From the NCBI RefSeq assembly GCF_000090795.2, contig NW_003546420.1, positions 56,017 to 120,016 on the forward strand: DNA of 64,000 bases, given 5' to 3'. The translations under genes were made by a program, and so were the position numbers. Below the pieces are notes generated by a model. The model ran no database searches, was not told where the DNA came from, and saw nothing but the letters and a program-made list of their open reading frames with translations. Positions within the stretch are counted from its first letter, which is position 1. Every line of letters begins with the position of its first letter. Origin of the DNA: Amphimedon queenslandica (taxonomy: Eukaryota; Porifera; Demospongiae; Haplosclerida; Niphatidae). Below, in pieces: positions 1-12,015 of this stretch.

Positions 1-1
1 T

Positions 2-1258
2 CTAACTTCTCTTAACATCAGCAGCAACTCTTTATCAAACTGTGAGCACTTCCACCATCTTACTCAACTCAAGAAACTGACCACACTCACAATTAAAAGT
101 ACGTGTACATATACATATTGTTTATTGTTTATTGTTTATTGTTTATTGTTTGTGTACATGTTTGTTCTTGTTGTTTCAGATAACCCTGTCATGATGAACA
201 ATGCTAGTAGACTCATATTACTGGCCTGTTTCATGCATAAATTAAGAATGGTAACAATTGTTATTAATTAATTAATTAATTAATTATTCATAGGTGACAA
301 TTGATGGTTCGGAGGCAACTGTGAAAGAACAGGTAACATGCAGTGGGTGTGGTCAGTAGTTATTAATGGTTATTAATAGGCAAAGATACGTTCCTTGACT
401 GATCGGTTTGGTTCTGATACTGACCAGTGGCCGATAACCAAACGAGTCCTCAGTCCCACCCACACACCATCACCCGCCCCTTTGACCCCGCCTCCTGTAG
501 CCACACCTACCTCTCCACCTACTGTACACGTCTCATGGAGTGTAGAATCCTTCAAGAGATCCCCCAGTGTTATATCCGACACCTCTCCCTCTCACTCTCT
601 CTCAACTAACACTTCAGAGTCAGTTGATCATCCATTGTTCTTTGACCACTATCCATTGGGAAGGCCTCCCTCTCTCCCTCCATCACGAGATGATCCTGAT
701 GGACAGTCAGACAGTCCTTGTCTTGACTCTTCCCCTCTCTCCTTAGCCACACCTCCCTGTACCCCTGCAGGGGGACAGGAAGTGGGTGTGGTTTCAAGTA
801 TAACTCCTCAAATGATATTAAATGCTTTGGAGTCTTTGTCCTCGTCTCAGACCAGAAGTGTTTCTCCTGATAGTCTGTCACAAGCACTTCAGGGTTTCAT
901 TAATGAGCACTTACTGACCACGCCTCCTTCCACCCCTCTTAACGAGGGAGAGGAGGATCATCCCTTGTCCTCTGCTGATCTCATATTAGCCCTCACTGCT
1001 ACTCTTAGTGCTCACATTGATGGGGAGGGGAGCGAGGGAGGGAGTGCTGTTCCTTCTGCTCCTGTGGGTTCTCCTCAAGAAGGATTATCTGAGTTGGTTC
1101 GGCTAGGACTCCAACCTGAGGACATACTTAAAGCACTGAATAGTCTCACAGTAGCTAGGCAGCTGGTGGAGGCTAAGGCTCCAGGTGAAGACAATGAGTC
1201 TCTCTTAGAAACACTAACTCTTGATGAATCAGTTACTGCAGGTGGTGACACTGACTGA
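2..1258 (+). CDS. Leucine-rich-repeat protein, C-terminal part (5' end outside window)
   Basis: Four exons can be joined in frame: 2-98, 180-250, 294-332 and 380-1258, with the TGA at 1256-1258. The first exon reads as the end of a leucine-rich repeat (LTSLNISSNSLSNC, then LTQLKKLTTLTIKN). The next begins NNPVMMNNASRLILLACF and then VTIDGSEATVKEQ, which looks like the cap that follows the last repeat in many LRR proteins. The long last exon encodes a low-complexity tail rich in Ser, Pro and Thr with stretches of acidic residues. A short segment, GLQPEDILKALNSLTVARQLVEA, may be helical. The general class (intracellular LRR with a disordered tail) is supported. I do not recognise the ortholog and give no function. 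Confidence 0.7.
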
Positions 1259-1803
1259 TTAGTGTGTGTGTTACTTAATTATATGATTTGTGTGTCTATA
1301 TAAATTATATTATAGTGTTAATTATAAAGATTTTGTTTAATATTTTTTATTTTATTTGCGGTTTGTAAAGAGGTGTGGCTCCAATATCCGCCGCGCCGCC
1401 GAAGATTAAGAAAAGAGAAAGAGCTCTTGGTCCATTTATTCAGTTCTGTTGCCTTTGGATTGTCTCCTGCAGCAGATCCTTTAAGAACTAGTGTGTGAGT
1501 TACTATCAATCCTACTCTATCTCTATTAGTATAAGCAATGATCATCATAATTGCGGCTTTTTATCAGATTATATATAATTATTATGCATACTAATCACGA
1601 ATCCGATCAGAATGCTTCTTTAAAAGTCTTTGCTAGCTGTCCCTGGGTCTTTGCCTTGTCTAAATTAAAAATAAAGACATATACACCTTTACCTCAAACC
1701 AGGGCTGCTAGTTGTGGTTAGGAGCCATTATTATCCAGCATACTGTAATTCACTGTTATTCACTGTAGCTACAGCTAACTGCCAAGGACTACTCTAGCTA
1801 GAG
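1259..1803. other. Spacer between LRR gene and first tetraspanin
   Basis: The spacer is AT-rich, with a short GC-rich patch near 1390 (ccgccgcgccgccg). I see no exon of a known family here. It probably holds the 3' UTR of the LRR gene and the promoter of the first tetraspanin. Confidence 0.5.
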
Positions 1804-3044
1804 ATGGGAGGAACTGGCTCACTAGGAACATGTGCCAATATATTTAGAGTCCTCTTTGTTTTTGCCAACATCATTTACATGGTAAACTTTAAAATAAGCT
1901 GTAAAGTGGTCACTCTTTCAATATGCTATATACATTCACTCTCTTTCAATTTTTAGTGTTTGGGTTTGGTCGCCATTGGTTTTGGCTCATATAGTCTGGT
2001 AGAGTCAGAGACATACAGTTTTGTGACTGGCAATAATGCGGCCAATGGAGCAGCTGTCCTGATAACAGTTGGGTGCATTATATTCCTAGTGGGAGGGATA
2101 GGGACTCTGGGGGCTATATTCAGATGGAGACCACTTCTCATAATAGTAAGAATAACAACTACAGATCTATATTGAAAGTATTTCCTCTTCATTAAGATGT
2201 CATGCTTGTTTATTTAATTATAGTACATACCTACTCCTGGTAGTGTAGCCTTACTGTAACTAGCTACTAAGAATGATATGATAAACACACACACACTGTA
2301 CTATTGACCAGTTGAACTGCTTGTATTAGGAAATATTTTGCTTTTACAATAACAGAACGTGATGTTTTGCTCTTCCTCTACAGTATGCAGTGATATGGAC
2401 CGTTGCTGTGTTGATTGAAGTGGCTGGGGCCATTGCTAGTTTCTATTACAGTGCTAATGTGACAGATGGAGCAAAGGAGCAGTACAGGAGGGGCTGGACT
2501 GAAGCTATCGAGGAGTATGACGAAAAGGAAGAGGCCAAGAACATTGTGGATCTATTTCAATCTCGAGTAATTATTAATTCTGTATAAGATTATTATTGTT
2601 TATTATTATTATTAGTATGATTGCTGCGGACTTGATTCTGCTCAAGACTGGCCAGATTTTGCCAACAGCTCTCTCCCAATGTCCTGCCTTTGTAACAATA
2701 TTGGAACCGGAAACTGTGCCTATGTGACAATCGTACTTGAAGGAAATAGTACTACCCTGGCTGCTTATGACGAGGTATTGTGTTGTTGTGTCTCCATTAT
2801 TGTGTGTCATTCCATTCATATTATCCTTCCTCAGGGTTGCTATGATGCTACTGTGCGTTTTATTCAACGCATACAACTAGCTTTAGGAATCACTGGAATT
2901 GTCTTAGCCATATTTGAAGTAACCCCACCCGAATAATCGTTTGATTAATTAATTAATATTTATTGATAGGTCCTTGGTATAATTGTTGCCATTGGTTTGT
3001 GTTGTTGCATTACAAATGCAAGAGGAAGCTATGAAGTTGTTTAA
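1804..3044 (+). CDS. Tetraspanin, array copy 1
   Basis: Six exons, all joined in phase 0: 1804-1881, 1957-2145, 2384-2566, 2616-2774, 2835-2918 and 2970-3044, giving about 255 residues. Exon 1 starts MGGTGSLGTCANIF and enters membrane segment 1. Exon 2 carries the rest of segment 1, a short extracellular loop and segment 2, ending FRWRPLLII. Exon 3 has segment 3 and the start of the large loop. Exon 4 has the family hallmark YDCCGL and PMSCLC. Exon 5 begins with the last loop cysteine (GCYDATV) and holds segment 4. The last exon ends in a short cytoplasmic tail. Tetraspanins organise membrane microdomains with partner proteins; the partner here is unknown. Potential N-glycosylation sites (NVT, NSS, NST) lie in the large loop. 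Confidence 0.93.
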
Positions 3045-3121
3045 AGTTCCCTTTCGGTTTTTGGGGAAAGAAAGAACTTTTAATTAATGTAATTCAAATC
3101 ATCCGTAGTTTCAGTAGCGCC

Positions 3122-3165
<44 letters not shown>

Positions 3166-3503
3166 TAATAATAACAACAACAATAATAATAACAATAATG
3201 TATTATTGTCTTTTTGATACCTTCATATTAATTTTTCATTAAAAATAAAATTCTTTGTAGGTAAATATTTTCACTTGTAGTAACATTAGTCATTAAATGC
3301 TAACACGTGATGGTCCCGTGCAGTGCGTAGGTGCAGTCACATGCTGATTCTTATCGATCTTCAGCAGCGAGGTGACGCCCATTCTTGTCTTCTTGTTTGA
3401 GCTCTTCTCCCTAGCTAGCCCAGCTCTCTTCAATCAGTAAGCATACGACCTGCTGCCATTGTAGTTATGAGACCTTCATTGCAGGTTAGACTAATACAGC
3501 AGC
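3045..3503. other. Spacer with AAT microsatellite
   Basis: The spacer contains a TAA/CAA trinucleotide array at about 3121-3200 followed by unremarkable promoter-side sequence. No coding region is seen. Confidence 0.6.
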
Positions 3504-4577
3504 AATGGGAGGAGAAGAAAAGGGAAGAGACCTTTCAACCTGTGGAAAGATATTGCGTGTGATATTTGTCATCATCAATGCTCTGGCAACAGTAAGAGAC
3601 CACTATACTGTTGTTTGTTTATTTATTATTATTATTATTATTGTTTATAGCTCATGGGTATTGGTACTTTAGCTGTTGGTATATACAGTCTTGTGGCCAA
3701 CAGAAAATATGAGTTTATAACAGGAAATGATCATGTTGCTTCTGCAACTTTATTGATAATAGTTGGTACTGGTATCACACTGGTGGCTCTAGCTGGTATA
3801 GTAGGAGCTGTATTGAGGAAAAGGTTCCTCCTCATCATTGTAAGTTAAATGCAATTGATTGCAAGTTTATTCTCTTCTCTCTATATAGTATATTGCTGTC
3901 TGGGTTGTTGTCATCATTCTTGAGATTGTTGCTGTGGCCTTCAGTTTTGTTTACAGCGAAAATGTAACAGAAAATGTAGAGAACCGCTACAGGGATGGCT
4001 GGGAGAAGGCTATCAAGGAATATACAACTGATACAGCTGCTAAAGATGCTGTTGATACCATCCAAAAGAATGTAATAGAAATACTTGTCAATGGCATATA
4101 TTATTGCTTCTGTTTACAGGGTAAATGTTGCGGTCTGAACAATGCCACAGATTGGGTTGAGCTTAATTCTACTTATTTCAATGAACGCTTGTCTCTACCA
4201 GATTCATGTAAATGTGAATCAGGAAGTGAATATTGTACTAACTTCACTTTGGAGTTTGATGATCAAGAATATCCTCAAACTGATCATTATGAAAGGGTAC
4301 AGTACAACATGATGTCATGGTTGTGATAAGATAAATGGTTTTTAATTTTTCTTGTTTGTGCAGGGTTGCTATGACTCTACAGTTGATCTGTTCCAGTACG
4401 TCCAGCGAGTTTCAGCAATTGTTGGGGTTGTCTTTGTAGCTATTGAGGTATGCCAGCAGTATAATAAATATTATTAAGAAGTAAATGATGTTCATTTTAT
4501 AGCTGATTGCTGTCCTCCTTGCTGCTGGAGTACTTTATTTTATCTGCAAAGCTGAAAAGAAATATGAATCTGTTTAA
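3504..4577 (+). CDS. Tetraspanin, array copy 2
   Basis: Same six-exon, all-phase-0 plan as copy 1. Exon 1 starts MGGEEKGRDLSTCGK at 3504. Exon 2 begins LMGIGTLAVGIYS and ends RKRFLLII. Exon 3 covers segment 3 and the loop to DTIQKN. Exon 4 starts GKCCGLNNATDW and includes PDSCKC. Exon 5 begins GCYDSTVDLF, and the last exon ends KAEKKYESV with the stop at 4575-4577. The product is about 264 residues with four hydrophobic segments. The CCG motif and the C-terminal loop cysteine (GC) identify the family. The closest relative by exon layout and sequence is array copy 3. Confidence 0.93.
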
Positions 4578-5125
4578 ATGATGACATTAATAAGAATTAA
4601 TGATAATAATAGCTGATGATCCTACCCTTATTACTTTATGCTGCTGAATCTTAATTTTCCTAAAATAAAAAATTTAAGAAAATTTTTGTGTAATTATTAT
4701 TATTATTATTCCAGAGCCATTTTTTAAGAATAAAGCATGGGCACAGGGAATTATACAAAAATGGCAAAACTAGAAAAATTGAAGTTCAGAATCAGCTCAA
4801 ACTTTCCAATGTGCATCAGAAAATGTAATAAAAATTTGGGGTGATCCCCGAGCCATTTTTTGAAAAAACCATGAGCTATAGCCTTGGGTATTTTTCAGAA
4901 TTTTGGCAATTTCTTAAGATGGCTGTAACTTAAAAATTTTAAGTTGGACTCAGCTCAAACTTTCTACACAGCATAAAGACATCGATGTGCATCAGAAAGT
5001 GTAATAAAAATTTTGGAGCAGAAAAAGCATGGCCTGTAGTACAGGGTATTTTTAAAATTGCCATACATCGTAAAATAAGTTAGAAAATTCATTTTTCACT
5101 GCAAAAGCCAACGCCCACACTATGA
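4578..5125. repeat. Dispersed ~180-bp repeat family, inverted copies
   Basis: From about 4690 to 5070 the sequence matches, in reverse orientation, the repeat found in CLN3, PRIM1 and DNPEP introns. Diagnostic phrases are 'aatcagctcaaactttc', 'gtgcatcagaaa(a/g)tgtaataaaaa' and 'gagccattttttgaaaaaacca'. At least two degenerate units are present. Nothing in this stretch is coding. Confidence 0.75.
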
Positions 5126-5831
5126 ATACCGTAGGTAGGTCGGGATATATTCGCGCATAGATTCGCGGCTGCAATTATTCGCGGTCATAAAAAAATTCAA
5201 TTAAAAACCATGGAAACCGAGCTGTTATTTTAATTGAAAACGGCGAGATGGTGAAGAAAAGCACCTTGCTGCAGTGTCCTTGAGCTGTTGTTCTTCTTGT
5301 TTTACTAAGCCTTGGTCTCTTTGGAGCTGCTTTTATCAGTTCTTTTCAGAACTAGTGCCTCGCCCTATTTCGGGACTCTCCGCCCATGGCGCCCATTGTA
5401 TGTAGTTAAGCTGGGTTCACAATATTTGCGTTGCGACCGGAAGTGCCATATAACGCAATGATAAACGCAAGAATACAGTCGATTGCACTTCCGTTCGAAT
5501 ATTCCGTGAGGCGTGAGTTGACTTTCCGTGCATTGTTTATTAGGTGCACGTGATCCACACGCAATACGCACTGTTCGATTATCACCAGCACGCGGTCCGG
5601 CAACAACTTGCAGCAAAGAAGATGAAAGAGCTCTGAGGCAGAGGCCCATACAAGAAGTTAACAGATAGAGAAGGACTCGCTATTGGTGAATGGCTCCACT
5701 AAAGCTGCTAAAGAACAGATGAATAGTTGAACACTAAACACGTGGTCTTAAATAACGCTCACTTTCCATGTTAATTGAATTTTTATGACCGCGAATAATT
5801 GCAGCCGTGAATATTTCCCGACCTACGGTAT
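5126..5831. mobile_element. ~700-bp element with terminal inverted repeats (non-autonomous, MITE-like)
   Basis: The left end (ATACCGTAGGTAGGTCGGGA, then GCGGCTGCAATTATTCGCGG at about 5165) is repeated in inverted form at the right end, about 5770-5831. There it reads gaccgcgaataattgcagcc and ends cccgacctacggtat. The arms are roughly 60-80 bp, and the left arm has small insertions relative to the right. The interior has no recognisable transposase; open frames there match nothing I know. I cannot define a clear target-site duplication, so the superfamily is left open. Confidence 0.8.
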
Positions 5832-5966
5832 TTGTAATTATTCATTGATTCTCATTGTTATTGTTAATTAGCACTAGTCATTCCTTTTCCATCACGCGAT
5901 CCTCAAATTGCTGTGTAATCCTGCTTGAAGAAGAAGTTGTGAAAGAAGAAAAGAGAGAAAGCCATC

Positions 5967-6982
5967 ATGGGTAGCAGTAGTGAACTTGGCACTTGTGCTA
6001 ACATATTTCGCGTTCTCTTTGTAATCTTTAACATATTGTTCATTGTAAGGCTAAATAACCGTTATATATTATATGTGCCACTGACATCTGATCCAATGAT
6101 TAAACTAACCTCTTGGTTTATTTTTAAAGATACTTGGTATCATTGGTTTCTCTATTGGGGTCTGGCAAGTTGTTGCAGCCGATGGAAGTTATGACTTCAT
6201 TACTGGGAGTGATACTGTCTCTGGAGCTGCCATCTCTATTGTTGTAAACATATTTGTGATTGCCATTGGAGCAGTAGGAGTCCTTGGTGCATTGTTTAAA
6301 TGGAGACCTCTTCTCCTCATTGTAAGATGATTATAGTCTGATGATGAATACCATACCATCTCTTTTCTAATAGTACGCCATCGTGTGGACTATTCTCATC
6401 CTCCTTGGTATCATTGGAGCAATCATCAGTTTCTATTACAGTGATAATGTTAGTGCTGCTGCTGAAGAAAGCTATAGAGATGGCTGGACAAGAGCCATTA
6501 ATGATTACAATATGACTGAGGGAGCAACTGATTCTGTTGATGCCTTTCAAAAAACTGTAAGATTACATGTATATACCGTCACTGATGTCCTTTTAATGGT
6601 TTGTTGTTTCACTTACAATGTGTAGTTTGAATGCTGTGGTATTGATAACTCCTCTAACTGGGTTGACTTGAGGCCTGACTATTTCCGTAATAACAGTTTC
6701 CGTCTCCCTCCCTCTTGTCAGTGCAGTACTGGGGAGAACTGCCAGAGCTTCAACATTCAGTTCCAAGGTGTAGACTACCCCCAGACTGCTTATAACAGGG
6801 TTAGTTGCTTCATTGTAAATTATTTGATTGATTGTCTCTAGGGCTGCTATCAAGTTACAGTTGATTTCTTCCAAGCTTACTCTTTCATCTCTGGAGTAGT
6901 TGCTATTATATTCGCTATTATTGAGGTAAGTGCCAAGTGCATGTCCTTTTGTGTGTGACAATTTACCTCTCGCTCCTTTTCT

Positions 6983-7055
<73 letters not shown>

Positions 7056-7129
7056 AGACGTTTGGTGTCTTTGTTGCCATTGGTCTAATATGCTGCATTA
7101 CTAGCGCAAGGAAGAAAGAAATAGTTTAA
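5967..7129 (+). CDS. Tetraspanin, array copy 3
   Basis: Six phase-0 exons. The start is MGSSSELGTCANIFRV at 5967, and exon 2 reads ILGIIGFSIGVWQV to FKWRPLLLI. Exon 3 begins YAIVWTILILLGIIGA. The large loop carries FECCGIDNSSNW and PPSCQC, then GCYQVTVDFF leads into membrane segment 4. The last exon ends SARKKEIV with TAA at 7127-7129. The last intron contains a CT array directly in front of its acceptor, so the polypyrimidine tract is a microsatellite. Exon 1 (LGTCANIFRVLFV) is very close to that of copy 1, which suggests recent duplication or conversion. Confidence 0.93.
6986..7052 (+). repeat. (CT)n microsatellite in splice acceptor of tetraspanin 3
   Basis: About 65 bp of uninterrupted CT precedes tttcag at the last intron-exon junction of tetraspanin copy 3. 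Confidence 0.95.
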
Positions 7130-7318
7130 AAAGGAAGACATACCTCGTAGATTACTCTTATCTATTAGTAGTAGAACTTAATTTGCTGCTAACTTTTAAA
7201 TGTTTCATTTTAGTCTTTTTCTTTTATTTTCTGTTTTGTATCACACAGTTAGTGTGTGGGAGGCCTTAATTATAAACATTGTTTGCATTCTTTGAGTCAT
7301 TAAACCAGCTCAGTAGAA

Positions 7319-8405
7319 ATGGCCGAGTTGTCTTCTTGTGGAAAGCTCTTTAGGATTCTGTTCTTGATCTTTAACTTTATCTTTTTGGTAAGTTAGCCTC
7401 CAAAACTCCTCATTAACACTTCTTTATCAACTTAGCTCATTGGCATAGCTATATTCGCCCTGGGGATATATCTACAGGTCACCACACAGACCTATTCTTT
7501 CTTCACGGGAAGTGATGTGGTCAGCGGCGCTGTTCTACTCATAGTGGCTGGTCTCATAACTGGGATCATAGCTGGCCTCGGGTTTGTGGGAGCCTGCATG
7601 AAGTGGCGGCCATTGCTGGTTATAGTAAGAGCTCATTGTTATTGTAAACTGTTTATTTTATTGCATGAATTCAGTTTGCTATCATCCTCGTCCTCATTAT
7701 CCTCATTGAGGTCATTACTGGTATCATTGGGTTTGTCTTTCGTGATACTTTACGCGAGAGTTCTGGGGATGAGTATCAGACAAGACTCAACAATACTATC
7801 AGGGACTATCGCCGGAATCAAGATGAACCTGATTATGATGAGAATCTAAACAATGCTATGGACACGCTCCAAAATACAGTGAGCTTTCTGTTTCAATTAA
7901 TAATAATAATAACAACAATTGTTATTATTATTATTATTATTATTTTGTTTATACTCTAGTTGGAATGCTGCGGTACATTTGGTCCAAGTGACTGGGGGAC
8001 ACTCAATGGTGACTTTATATTTGAAAATACAGGAAGGCTCCCTAGTTCATGTGACTGTGACATTAATGATGATGACAACTGTGGGATGGTCTCCTTCACC
8101 TACACATACAACAATACAGTGACCATGACATTCAATGGGACAGCTTGGACTCAAGTATGTTCATATTGTCCTCCTCTTGTTAACAACCTGTCCCTCCTAT
8201 AGGGATGTTATGAAGCTACGATTGATACTGTGGTCTACACTGCTGCTGTCTTTGGTGCTGTTGGTATGGCCTTTGGTCTTTTTGAGGTAAGTTTAACCTC
8301 TCATTAATTCAATTTAATTGCTTCTTTCACTAGATCATTGGAGTGTTCATTGCCCTTGGTCTCTGTTGCTGTATAACATCAGCAGGCAAAGAAGAATACG
8401 TCTAA
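7319..8405 (+). CDS. Tetraspanin, array copy 4
   Basis: Six phase-0 exons. Exon 1 reads MAELSSCGKLFRILFLI and exon 2 LIGIAIFALGIYLQ to MKWRPLLVI. Exon 3 begins FAIILVLIILIEVIT and continues uninterrupted into a long charged stalk (DYRRNQDEPDYDENL). The loop has LECCGTFGPSDW and PSSCDC, then a longer variable part with several Asn-linked sites (YNNTV, FNGTA). GCYEATIDTV opens exon 5, and the last exon ends SAGKEEYV with the stop at 8403-8405. The large-loop variable region is longer than in copies 1-3. Confidence 0.93.
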
Positions 8406-8591
8406 CTCTAACCAAACTTTAATAAACTATATCTACTCCTTTTGAACAATGATAAATGATTTTCCTTTATTTTTAATTTTGGATCTTTTTTATTTGACTA
8501 TGAGGCCTTTTGTTGTTTTAAGATAAAGCAGTGGATATAAATATACATGCATTAGCTCAAAGAAACATTGACAGAAGTGAATCATCTCATC

Positions 8592-10085
8592 ATGTTATGC
8601 TCGTGTTGCTCTGGAGTCCTTAGACTATTCTTATGTTGCATCAACATACTCTTCTTTGTAAGTTTAGAAGGAGAGAGAGAGAGGGAAAGGTTGCTTGGTG
8701 AAAGGTGATACATAATGGCATTAACAGCTTGTTTTGCTGCATCATTTGAGTTGCTATTTGAACAGCTCATGAATACTGTTCTAATGTTACAAGGCTTTGA
8801 AGGTGTCAATATTATTGCAATGATCACTTGTGCAGGCAATTGGTGCTACTATTCTAACTATTGGCACATTGCTAATCACTTCAAGCAATGACTTTACATA
8901 CATAACCAGTGACATGAGGACTGGAGTCATACTAATAATAGTAATGGGCTCTCTTCTTTCTTGTGTATCAATCGTTGGTGTAGCTTCAACTGCTTCTGCA
9001 TGGAAACCACTTATCTTTGCAGTAAGCACATGCAACCATTGCAGAATGTACCATCTCTCTCTCTCTCTCTCTCTCTCCCAATCAGAATGTGCTAGTGTTG
9101 GTTTTGCTGATTCTATTAGAACTAACTGCTGGAATCTACACTATGACCTCCTACTCATCACTTGTAAGGAATAATGACACAGCAGTCACTCTGATTGTAT
9201 TTATAGCACATTCCATATAAGGAGTGCCTGCTATTCATAGAATGCATTGATGTTACTATTTATAGTTATTTCCATATAAGGAATTTTCTTTATTAGAAAT
9301 CAACTGTTGGTGAACATATGCATGAAGCCATAGAAAAGTATGAAGAGGAGAGTCAATACCAGGAATTTGTTGATTTCTTTCAAAAAAATGTAAAAGACAA
9401 AAATGATAGCAATAATTTATAAATAATAATTAATAGTATAATTGCTGTGGATATGAGGACTCAAGTGATTGGAGAGGCTATCATAACAATACAAAGAAGC
9501 TACCGAATGATTGCAAGTGCAACGGTACATTAGACAACTCCATCTGCTCGTTTAATGAACGTTATAAAGTTACAGTTTGGTCAAAGGTACCTCATAGTCA
9601 GTTTGTCTATTAACCAGTTAAGAAGCATTTCATTAATTAATATGTGCAATATTTGGAGTGTACTGTCTGGCACTAGATTAGTTTATTGATGCAATATAAT
9701 GAATGTATTGACTAGTGAAGGTATGCCTATTGTCGCATGTATTGTGATTCTGTTGAAGGATGTTGTACAGTTCCTGTTATATGAACTATGTCATGTTACA
9801 ATGTTGAATACATCATCACATGTCTCATCTCTAGGGCTGCAGTGATGCAATAAAAGATGTGATTGACAGGTTGAGCTGGTCACTTGGTATGACTGCAATC
9901 GGGCTAACTATAGTACAGGTACTTATACAATGAATAATGATAATTGTAACTGGGTCTGATCCTTCCATTTGTGACAGCTGCTGACATTAGGACTTACTGT
10001 TGTCTTTTGCTTATGTAAAGTTATTGAGACAAAGAAATCATCATCATACGCTCTGAATGATCAGCAGAAACTGCAAAAACAATAA
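8592..10085 (+). CDS. Tetraspanin, array copy 5
   Basis: Seven phase-0 exons, one more than copies 1-4: an intron splits membrane segment 3 (ending TMTSYSSL) from the start of the large loop (KSTVGEHMHEAIEKY). The start is MLCSCCSGVLRLFLCC, a cysteine-rich N-terminus suited to palmitoylation. The loop motif is YNCCGYEDSSDW, followed by PNDCKC. Exon 6 begins GCSDAIKDVI. The C-terminal tail is longer than in its neighbours and ends NDQQKLQKQ, with TAA at 10083-10085. It lacks the Trp-Arg-Pro-Leu-Leu after segment 2 seen in copies 1, 3 and 4; the equivalent is AWKPLIFA. Confidence 0.9.
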
Positions 10086-10553
10086 ACAACACATAAACTG
10101 AGTAGATTGTGCATCTCCTGTCACTACTGATGTTTTGTATTCATGCAATAATAATTATCAAGAAATAATTCAAAACACCCACAATATCATATTATGGTTT
10201 AACTGGTGCAGCCCTTATATGAGAGGATTGGAATGGATTGTTATGTAAACAATTATTTGACTGGCTTCAGGTGTAGTAGGGTCTTACTAAGAATATAATT
10301 GATGCATATATAGCTAATTTAATAACTATTAGTCTCCAAAGGGCAGCAGAGAGATAGCAAACTAACTAGTAGCCATGTTTTACACAAAGTTGTTGAAATA
10401 TGCTCACTCATGGGTTACATAAACAAGCTGGGAAAGCTTTTGTAAATTTTTAAATTAGCACAAAAATTATAACTGTTTTTGTTTTAAATAAAAATTAGGA
10501 AGCTATCGGCATTTAAGTAATTGACTAACGACTTACCTTAAAATAATAGCACA

Positions 10554-10602
<49 letters not shown>

Positions 10603-10888
10603 TTGTAAAAGTTACCTACACCCACACACAATAACTATCTAACCATTGACCATATTTGGTCAGTGGAATGCAACCTTGAAGTGTGCAATCAGTGATTACT
10701 ATACACTGGATCACATGTTGCCTGCTAGTGTTATTATAGTACAATTACAATAGTAGGCAGTATTGATTGTAGCTCCTGTCTACAGGGCTTGAAAAGACAA
10801 AAGGTAAAAGGAATATAATTGTGAATTTAATCTATTATTATATTAGAATATTTGTTATTGTAATAACAAGAAGAAAGGAAAAGGTGTC
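10086..10888. other. Spacer with TAA array
   Basis: About 800 bp without any recognisable exon. It contains a TAA array at about 10552-10601 and is otherwise AT-rich unique sequence. Confidence 0.55.
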
Positions 10889-12015
10889 ATGGGAAATGCT
10901 AAAAAGGAGATTGGTTGCTGTGGACACGGGATAAGGATACTGTTTCTAATCCTCAACATATTCTTTGTGGTAAGATTCAAACACACTCAAGATAAACAAA
11001 CTAACCTTTCTCTCTCTCTCAGCTAATAGGCCTGGGGCTTGTAGCCGGTGGAATATACCTTGTAGTGGTAGGAGACACTTACAGCTTCATCACTAACAAT
11101 ACTTACGCTGCCGGGGCACCTATTCTCATCGTCTGTGGCGTAGTAACCCTCATAATAGCTATTGTAGGACTAATAGCCGCCATTGGACTCTGGTGGCCAC
11201 TGCTACTCATAGTAAGTAAAGTAATTAGCCATTTTCACACTTTTAATTAATTAAAAATTATTATTATTATTTATTTTCATCATTCCCAATACAGTATAGT
11301 GTTGTCCTTGGTGTTGTAGTGATCCTGGAGATTGTGGCGGCAATACTTGGTTTTGTATTTCAAACACAGCTGGTAAGTTACCAATGGCACTAATACACTG
11401 GTTATTCATTTATAATGCATAGGGAGATTATTATGCTGAAGTGTTCAACAGGACAATTCATGAGTTTCAAATTAATGAAACCACTGATGCCATTAGCTTT
11501 GTGAATTCCGTCCAAGAAGAAGTAAAACCTTTATAAAGAAGATGTATATATACAAAGATATTATGTAGTTTGAGTGCTGTGGAGTGTTTGAACCTAGCGA
11601 CTGGCTAACTACTAGCTATTATATGGAGACAGGTGGATTCCCTGACTCGTGTCTATGTACAAACGGAACATCAGGCTGCACTGTTGTTGAAGGAGCTAGC
11701 GTGTATAGCCAAGTAAATTATAATAACACCAACAAAAACACATTTTCTGATACTTACATAAACATCATCAACTATTTGAATTACTCTCTCCCTCTCTCTC
11801 CCTCTCAGGGTTGTGATGGAAGCTTTTTTGAGTTTGTAAGGAGCAATGCAGCTGCTATTGGTGGAATAGGATTAGCTTTTGGACTTTGTGAAGTAAAATA
11901 GACTCACCACTTATTAATTATTAATTATTATTAATAGATATTGGGTGTGGTTTTTGGCATCATTCTGTGTTGCTGTTTGTTCAGTAAAAGGAATAGTGAT
12001 GATTGGACAGTTTGA
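10889..12015 (+). CDS. Tetraspanin, array copy 6
   Basis: Seven phase-0 exons with the same extra intron as copies 5 and 7. Exon 1 is MGNAKKEIGCCGHGIRILF and exon 2 LIGLGLVAGGIYLVV to LWWPLLLI. Exon 3 is YSVVLGVVVILEIVA to FQTQL, and exon 4 starts GDYYAEVFNRTIHEF. The loop has FECCGVFEPSDW and PDSCLC, then GCDGSFFEF. The tail ends FSKRNSDDWTV with TGA at 12013-12015. An N-terminal glycine followed by a basic stretch could allow N-myristoylation; that is an inference from sequence only. Confidence 0.92.

Noticed and set aside
1318-1548. 76-codon minus-strand frame between the LRR gene and tetraspanin 1
   Set aside because: No homology, no conserved start context, and it ends in AT-rich sequence.
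5365-5649. Open frames on the minus strand inside the inverted-repeat element
   Set aside because: No similarity to any transposase or other protein I know, no splice context, and composition follows the element. I treat them as chance.
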